Positions 15,526-19,440 of a DNA stretch of 19,440 nucleotides are shown one piece after another. The notes under the pieces are model-generated. The model worked only from the letters and a program-made list of their open reading frames with translations, did no database searches and was not told the origin of the DNA. Position numbers and translations under genes: made by a program. Positions within the stretch are counted from its first letter, which is position 1. Each line of letters starts with the position of its first letter. The stretch spans positions 80,606 to 100,045 of the forward strand of contig DGFJ01000004.1 of NCBI GenBank assembly GCA_002391625.1, written 5' to 3'. Source of the DNA: Ruminococcaceae bacterium UBA3903 (GTDB taxonomy: Bacteria > Bacillota > Clostridia > Oscillospirales > Acutalibacteraceae).

Positions 15526-16422
15526 ATGATAAGAATTCAAGTTCCAGCAACCAGTGCAAACCTAGGCTCTGGCTTTGACAGCCTTGGTGTAGCGCTGACA
15601 ATGTACAATCAGGTTTGGATGGAGGTTTCTGACGAAACAGAAATCACCTCCAAGGACGAAATAAATGTTCCTACAGATAAAAACAACCTAATTTACTGGT
15701 CGGCTAACCACCTTTTTGAAATATGTGGCAAACAGCTGCCAGGGCTTAAAATTATTCAGGAAAACAATATACCTATGACCAGAGGCTTAGGTAGCAGCTC
15801 TGCTTGTATTGTAGCTGGTCTAGTAGGCGCTAACAGATTTTTGGGCAACCCTCTAACGAACAGTGACCTTATTAACCTAGCGTCAGAAATTGAGGGACAC
15901 CCCGATAACACAACACCAGCGTTAATGGGCGGTTTAGTAACCTCAGCTATGGACGGTGGAAGAATATACAGCGTTAGCGTGCCTGTAGCAGAGCATATTC
16001 GCTTTGGTGTGTTTATACCGCCCTTCGAGTTAAAAACCGAGGTTGCCCGTGGTGTGCTGCCAGAAAGCTACACTCGTGAGCAGGCAGTGTTTAACCTATC
16101 ACGTTCAGCGTTAATGACCTCTGCCTTGTTCTCTGGCAGCTTAGAAAACCTTAGGGTGGCTGTACAGGATACGCTGCATCAGCCATACAGAAAAGGCTTT
16201 ATACAAGGCTATGACACTGTTTTCCGTACTAGCTATGAGTTAGGCTCATATGGCACCTATATAAGCGGTGCCGGTCCGTCAATCATATCTATTATAGATG
16301 ATAAAACAGAGGATGTTTTTAACAGTCATGCTATTTCATCTCTGGAGGAAAAGGGAGTAAACGGCTGGCGTTTTGTTGTTTTACGCTCTGACAATCAGGG
16401 TGCTAGGGTAATGATTGATTGA
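15526..16422 (+). CDS. thrB: Homoserine kinase
   Basis: ThrB phosphorylates homoserine with ATP to O-phosphohomoserine, the substrate of threonine synthase. The 298-aa GHMP-family kinase has the N-terminal motif 'VPATSANLGSGFDSLGVAL' (6-24), the ATP loop 'PMTRGLGSSSACIVAG' (83-98), 'EGHPDNTTPALMGGL' and the third GHMP motif 'GTYISGAGPSI'. It is coupled to hom by a 2-base gap with no room for a separate leader, so the pair is co-translated. threonine synthase (thrC) is not in the window. Confidence 0.96.
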   Translation: MIRIQVPATSANLGSGFDSLGVALTMYNQVWMEVSDETEITSKDEINVPTDKNNLIYWSANHLFEICGKQLPGLKIIQENNIPMTRGLGSSSACIVAGLVGANRFLGNPLTNSDLINLASEIEGHPDNTTPALMGGLVTSAMDGGRIYSVSVPVAEHIRFGVFIPPFELKTEVARGVLPESYTREQAVFNLSRSALMTSALFSGSLENLRVAVQDTLHQPYRKGFIQGYDTVFRTSYELGSYGTYISGAGPSIISIIDDKTEDVFNSHAISSLEEKGVNGWRFVVLRSDNQGARVMID

Positions 16423-16457
16423 ATTTTAACAATTTAAGGATTTAAAGCAAAATACCA

Positions 16458-16486
16458 TTGACATTTTATCAAGTAAATATTACAAT
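16458..16486 (+). promoter_or_regulatory. Strong sigma-A promoter of lysC
   Basis: A consensus TTGACA (16458-16463) is separated by 17 bases from TACAAT (16481-16486). Transcription should start near 16493, inside the 5' arm of the adjacent terminator hairpin. Confidence 0.8.
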
Positions 16487-16487
16487 T

Positions 16488-16521
16488 AAGAGCGGAAGTT
16501 TTTTACACTTACGCTCTTTTT
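16488..16521 (+). terminator. Terminator of hom-thrB, overlapping the lysC transcription start
   Basis: AAGAGCG (16488-16494) pairs with CGCTCTT (16512-16518), and the inner AAGT (16496-16499) pairs with ACTT (16507-16510). A run of T follows, with a second T run after GCG. Transcripts coming from thrB would fold it completely; those starting at about 16493 would lack most of the 5' arm. Confidence 0.75.
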
Positions 16522-16565
16522 GCGTTTTTGTATAAAACAATCATATATACGAAGGAGCTGCACAT

Positions 16566-17777
16566 ATGAGCCTTATAGTACAGAAATTCGGCGGCAGTTC
16601 TGTTGCTGATGCTGAACACGTAAACAACGTAGCAGGTATAGTAACAGACACCTACAAAAAAGGCAACAATGTGATTGTGGTTGTATCTGCTCAAGGTGAT
16701 ACAACAGACGATTTAATTGAAAAGGCAAACGAAATTAACCCCAACGCATCAAAAAGAGAAAAAGATATGCTATTAGCAGCAGGTGAGCAAATCTCTATTT
16801 CGTTGTTAGCAATGGCAATCGAAAAGCTTGGTTATCCTGTAATTTCTTTATTAGGCTGGCAGGCTGGTTTCCAAACAACCTCTGCCCATACCGATGCCCG
16901 TATTAAGCGAGTAATAACAGACAGAATTAAAAAGGAACTGGACAAGAAAAACATTATTATTGTTGCAGGGTTCCAGGGACTATCCAGATATGATGACATT
17001 ACCACACTAGGACGTGGCGGTTCAGACACCAGTGCAGTAGCGTTAGCCGCTGCCACGCACGCTGACCTGTGCCAAATATACACAGATGTTGAGGGTGTAT
17101 ATACAGCTGACCCTAGAAAGGTTAACAACGCTAAAAAGCTTAGCGAAATTTCATATGATGAAATGCTAGAGCTGGCTACACTAGGTGCTCAGGTGCTGCA
17201 CAACAGAAGTGTAGAGATGGCAAAAAAATATAATCTTGAATTAGAGGTGCTGTCAAGCTTAACTTGTGCACCTGGTACCATTGTTAAGGAGGTTACTAAC
17301 GTGGAGAAAATGTTAATAAGCGGTGTTGCAAAGGATACAGATATAGCTAGAATTTCTGTTGTAGGTGTTCCTGATATTCCGGGCTTGGCATTTAAGCTGT
17401 TTTCAAAAATGGCAGCCAAGGGTGTTAACGTAGACATAATACTGCAATCAATAGGTCGTGACGGTACAAAGGATATATCCTTTACTGTTGCTAAAAACAA
17501 GTTAGACGACACCCTAGAGGCATTAAACCAGTTTATGCCAGCTGTTAAGGCACAAAAAGTCGTACACGATGAAAGGGTAGCAAAAATTTCTATCGTTGGT
17601 GCAGGCATGGAAACACACGCTGGTGTTGCGTCCAAAATGTTTGAGGCTTTGTTTGACGCTCAAATTAATATTCAGATGATTTCTACCAGCGAAATTAAGG
17701 TTTCCGTACTAATTGATTTAGCTGACGCTGACAGAGCTGTTTCTGCTATTCATTCAAAATTTTTTGACGAGGTATAA
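16566..17777 (+). CDS. lysC: Aspartate kinase
   Basis: Aspartate kinase phosphorylates aspartate, the first step toward lysine, threonine, methionine and diaminopimelate for the wall. The 403-aa monofunctional enzyme has 'VQKFGGSSVADAEHV' (5-19), 'VVVSAQGDTTDDL', 'GFQGL', 'TTLGRGGSDTSAVALAAA' and 'YTDVEGVYTADPRKV' in the kinase domain. Two ACT domains follow at ~260-330 and ~340-403, which bind the feedback inhibitor in this family. GAAGGAG is 8 bases before the ATG. It has its own promoter and a leader of only ~70 bases, too short for a lysine riboswitch. A perfect internal Shine-Dalgarno sequence inside the gene may give a second, shorter product. Confidence 0.96.
   Translation: MSLIVQKFGGSSVADAEHVNNVAGIVTDTYKKGNNVIVVVSAQGDTTDDLIEKANEINPNASKREKDMLLAAGEQISISLLAMAIEKLGYPVISLLGWQAGFQTTSAHTDARIKRVITDRIKKELDKKNIIIVAGFQGLSRYDDITTLGRGGSDTSAVALAAATHADLCQIYTDVEGVYTADPRKVNNAKKLSEISYDEMLELATLGAQVLHNRSVEMAKKYNLELEVLSSLTCAPGTIVKEVTNVEKMLISGVAKDTDIARISVVGVPDIPGLAFKLFSKMAAKGVNVDIILQSIGRDGTKDISFTVAKNKLDDTLEALNQFMPAVKAQKVVHDERVAKISIVGAGMETHAGVASKMFEALFDAQINIQMISTSEIKVSVLIDLADADRAVSAIHSKFFDEV
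17285..17312 (+). promoter_or_regulatory. Internal ribosome site in lysC, probable beta-subunit start
   Basis: TAAGGAGGTT (17285-17294) is a perfect match to the 16S anti-Shine-Dalgarno. Eight bases later comes an in-frame GTG (codon 246, 17301) and three codons after it an ATG (codon 249, 17310). Start at the GTG would give a 158-aa protein made only of the two ACT domains. B. subtilis LysC is known to make such a regulatory subunit from the same part of the gene. Confidence 0.6.
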
Positions 17778-17922
17778 CAGCCTCCTTATGAACAAGGATG
17801 TATAATATCATTGAAACGCAGCTAAACTCTTGTTACGCTCTGCCCCACCAAAATTCTTGTTAAAGGAATTTTATATTCAGGATTGGTGAGCATTTCTCTG
17901 GTATAGCTAAAAATAATATTAC

Positions 17923-17955
17923 AACAGCGTACCAAAAATAGCTTGTTACGCTGTT
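17923..17955. other. 9-bp hairpin just before the tRNA gene
   Basis: AACAGCGTA (17923-17931) and TACGCTGTT (17947-17955) form a perfect stem that ends five bases before the tRNA. No T tract follows, so it is a poor terminator for lysC; it may be a processed leader structure. CTTGTTACGCT also occurs at 17829-17839. I see no convincing promoter for the tRNA in 17778-17960. Confidence 0.45.
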
Positions 17956-17960
17956 CATAT

Positions 17961-18036
17961 CCGGGTGTGGCGCAGTTGGTAGCGCGCTTGACTGGGGGTC
18001 AAGAGGCCGTGGGTTCAAGTCCCGTCACTCGGACCA
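17961..18036 (+). tRNA. tRNA-Pro (anticodon GGG)
   Basis: A full cloverleaf can be drawn. The acceptor CCGGGTG pairs with CACTCGG; the D arm is GCGC-AGTTGGTA-GCGC. The anticodon stem CTTGA/TCAAG holds the loop CTGGGGG, with anticodon GGG at 17994-17996. The T arm has loop TTCAAGT. The 3' CCA is encoded. GGG reads proline codons CCC/CCU. The 3' part of this gene is repeated three times downstream. Confidence 0.95.
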
Positions 18037-18201
18037 AATAAATTAGGAGGGTTGATTTTTATCCACCCTCCTTTTTCATACTCTATACAAGCCCTATAAA
18101 GACGGGGCTTGAAAAGGAGGATAGGATTTTTTCCTAAAAATCCGTCCCAAAAAGCTCCTGTGGAGGTTTTTGCCGACGTGGCTCGCCAAGTCCCGTCCCT
18201 G
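18037..18201 (+). repeat. tRNA-tail repeat, unit 1
   Basis: This is the first of three tandem units of about 170 bp that start right after the tRNA CCA. In order it holds a terminator-like hairpin, the segment GACGGGGCTTG, a perfect hairpin GGATTTTT-TCCT-AAAAATCC, a second hairpin around CTCC-TGT-GGAG, and an end resembling the tRNA 3' end (CAAGTCCCGTCCCTGGGACC). Unit 1 differs from the others in its hairpin loop and at a few bases. The reverse strand has an open frame across it, but it is repeat-borne and I do not call it a gene. Confidence 0.9.
18045..18076 (+). terminator. Terminator of tRNA-Pro (first part of repeat unit 1)
   Basis: AGGAGGGT (18045-18052) pairs perfectly with ACCCTCCT (18065-18072), with GAT/ATC pairing inside the loop, and is followed by five T. 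The same hairpin recurs at 18216-18242 (one mismatch), 18386-18412 and 19363-19389. Confidence 0.8.
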
Positions 18202-18371
18202 GGACCAAACAAATTAGGAGAGTTGATTTTATCTGCCCTCCTTTTTCATACCCTATACAGGCCCTATAAAGACGGGGCTTGAAAAGGAGGATAGGATTTT
18301 TTCCTAAAAATCCGTCCCAAAAAGCTCCTGTGGAGGTTTTTGCCGACGTGGCTCGCCAAGTCCCGTCCCTG
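18202..18371 (+). repeat. tRNA-tail repeat, unit 2
   Basis: A 170-bp copy beginning with GGACCA, almost identical to unit 3. Its terminator-like stem has one change (AGGAGAG) that breaks a pair, so it should end transcription less well. It finishes with the tRNA-like CAAGTCCCGTCCCTGG. Confidence 0.92.
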
Positions 18372-18541
18372 GGACCAAATAAATTAGGAGGGTTGATTTT
18401 ATCTGCCCTCCTTTTTCATACCCTATACAGGCCCTATAAAGACGGGGCTTGAAAAGGAGGATAGGATTTTTTTCCTAAAAATCCGTCCCAAAAAGCTCCT
18501 GTGGAGGTTTTTGCCGACGTGGCTCGCCAAGTCCCGTCTTT
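18372..18541 (+). repeat. tRNA-tail repeat, unit 3
   Basis: A 170-bp copy with one extra T in the central T run. The tRNA-like end is degenerate (GTCTTTGGAATT in place of GTCCCTGGGACC), which marks the edge of the array. AT-rich sequence without repeats follows. Confidence 0.92.
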
Positions 18542-18674
18542 GGAATTAAAAAATATTGTTAATTTTTGTTAACAGCTTTTTATATATTTATTAATATGCT
18601 AATTAATAATAAGGTTCAAACTTAATTTATTAATATAATTTTTATAACTAAACTATCGGTTTATAGCTATTTGA

Positions 18675-18692
18675 TATAATTATTGTTATACT
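18675..18692 (+). promoter_or_regulatory. Promoter region of the XRE gene
   Basis: Two -10 candidates lie close together: TATAAT (18675-18680) and an extended -10 TGTTATACT (18684-18692). Neither has a clear -35 box. The first leaves a leader of about 25 bases with GGAGGTG at 18699-18705; the second would start almost on the ribosome site. Confidence 0.4.
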
Positions 18693-18710
18693 GTTTTTGG
18701 AGGTGAAATA

Positions 18711-19295
18711 ATGAATTATGAAAAAATATCAACAACTCTTAAGTTTTTAAGGCTGCAAAAAGATATGACGCAAAAACAGTTAGCAGAAAAATTAAATCTC
18801 ACTGAACAAGCAATATCAAAATGGGAAAGATCTCTTAGCTTGCCAGATATAAGTATATGCCCCATTTTAGCTGAAATATTCGGCGTTGATTTAGCTGTGA
18901 TTTTGACAGGACATTTAGAAGAAAACCAGGAGGTAAAAAATAATATGAAAAACTTGAATTATTATATTTGTCCATTTTGTGGTAATGTGGTTGTATCATT
19001 ATCGGAAGTTAATATTTCCTGTTGTGGTAGACCAATACAAATATCAGTTATAGAAAAAGCAACCGCAGAAGATAAAATGATAGTTGAAATTGTAGAAGAT
19101 GAGTATTTTATTACAAGCAATCACCCTCAAACAAAAGATGACTATATTTCTTTTACATCATTTGCAACAGGCGAAAAAATAGAAGTAATTAAACATTTTC
19201 CAGAATGGAATTTGGAAATGAGAATACCTAAAAATCAACATGGTAAAGTTATATGGTACTCAAAAAGCAAAGGCTTAAAATATCAACTAATATAA
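18711..19295 (+). CDS. XRE-family regulator fused to a degenerate desulfoferrodoxin-like domain
   Basis: A 194-aa protein of two parts. Residues 5-66 are a Cro/C1-type helix-turn-helix ('LRLQKDMTQKQLAEKLNLTE', 'AISKWERS', 'LAEIFGVDL'). After a short linker, residues 83-108 form a desulforedoxin-like Cys site: C87 and C90 in CPFC, and C104 and C105 in CC, as in desulfoferrodoxin. Residues 115-194 resemble the superoxide reductase fold ('NHPQTKDDYISF', final 'WYSKSKGLKY'). Its iron ligands are mostly gone: H138 remains, but the EKH, HYI and CNxHG positions are changed. So DNA binding plus metal or redox sensing is the likely role, and superoxide reduction is unlikely. The gene is more AT-rich than its neighbours and lies between repeat copies. 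GGAGGTG sits 5 bases before the ATG. The target is unknown. Confidence 0.8.
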   Translation: MNYEKISTTLKFLRLQKDMTQKQLAEKLNLTEQAISKWERSLSLPDISICPILAEIFGVDLAVILTGHLEENQEVKNNMKNLNYYICPFCGNVVVSLSEVNISCCGRPIQISVIEKATAEDKMIVEIVEDEYFITSNHPQTKDDYISFTSFATGEKIEVIKHFPEWNLEMRIPKNQHGKVIWYSKSKGLKYQLI

Positions 19296-19346
19296 TAATT
19301 ACGAGCATAATCTAAACCAGAAACTTCTATATTTTTTTCATCAAAT

Positions 19347-19421
19347 GGTTACCAAATAAATTAGGAGGGTTGATTTTATCTGCCCTCCTTTTTCATACCC
19401 TATACAAGCCCTATAAAGACG
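19347..19421 (+). repeat. tRNA-tail repeat, fourth copy (cut by the contig end)
   Basis: From about 19351 (ACCAAATAAATTAGGAGGG) the sequence matches the start of units 1-3, including the terminator-like hairpin (19363-19389) and CCCTATA..GCCCTATAAAGACG. It stops at the adapter, so the rest of the unit is missing. It lies about 50 bases after the XRE gene. Confidence 0.9.
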
Positions 19422-19440
19422 CTGTCTCTTATACACATCT
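19422..19440. other. Nextera/Tn5 mosaic-end adapter (artefact)
   Basis: The last 19 bases, CTGTCTCTTATACACATCT, are the transposase adapter used in Nextera libraries. They replace the expected continuation of the repeat (GGGCTTGAAAAGG). This is not genomic sequence. Confidence 0.95.

Noticed and set aside
16423..16565. Lysine or threonine riboswitch upstream of lysC
   Set aside because: The predicted leader is about 70 bases and shows only the overlapping terminator hairpin; an L-box needs well over 150 bases.
17778..17960. Small RNA or small protein gene between lysC and the tRNA
   Set aside because: Some short inverted and direct repeats are present, but there is no promoter-terminator pair and no open frame with a ribosome site.
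18015..18212. Minus-strand open frame of 65 codons across the tRNA end and repeat unit 1
   Set aside because: It is read from the tRNA gene and the non-coding repeat, lacks a ribosome site, and its sequence simply follows the repeat. The hairpins explain the conservation better than a protein does.
18037..18541. CRISPR array
   Set aside because: Units of ~170 bp repeat almost entirely, with no short conserved repeat alternating with unique spacers, and no cas genes nearby.

Overview
The window looks like a contig end from a low-to-mid GC Firmicute of the class Clostridia, probably an Oscillospiraceae/Ruminococcaceae-type gut anaerobe. The evidence is the fabT-type fatty-acid synthesis cluster using the flavin enoyl reductase FabK, strong AAGGAGG ribosome sites, sigma-A type promoters, and a small BofC-like membrane protein. 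The species cannot be named from the sequence.

Layout. 1-79 is the Asn-rich tail of an upstream gene, with its terminator. 399-1082 (+) is a lipoprotein with an Ig-like domain. 1330-10854 (-) is one long operon read right to left: a MarR/FabT-type regulator, fabH, fabK, fabD, fabG, fabF, accB, fabZ, accC, accD, accA. This is almost the complete type II fatty-acid elongation and acetyl-CoA carboxylase set; only acpP, which usually sits between fabH and fabK, is missing. The operon and the lipoprotein gene converge on a hairpin (1227-1317) that carries a 55-bp IS3-like relic in its loop. 11143-11466 (-) is a small BofC-like protein, divergent from a class A penicillin-binding protein (11783-14233, +). 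hom and thrB follow, then a terminator interlocked with a promoter, then lysC. These genes serve aspartate-family amino-acid synthesis: LysC makes aspartyl phosphate, Hom makes homoserine, ThrB phosphorylates it.

The right end is the accessory part. A tRNA-Pro(GGG) gene (17961-18036) is followed by three tandem copies of a ~170-bp non-coding repeat. Each copy ends in a near-copy of the tRNA 3' end and begins with a terminator-like hairpin. After the array comes an AT-rich gene for an XRE regulator fused to a degenerate desulfoferrodoxin-like domain, then the start of a fourth repeat copy. The last 19 bases (19422-19440) match the Nextera/Tn5 transposase adapter, so they are a library artefact and the true sequence stops at about 19421.

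The points most worth following are the tRNA-tail repeat array and the gene enclosed by it, the XRE/desulfoferrodoxin fusion, a perfect internal ribosome site in lysC that would yield a separate regulatory subunit, the promoter overlapping a terminator before lysC, and repeated or palindromic motifs that may be FabT operators.
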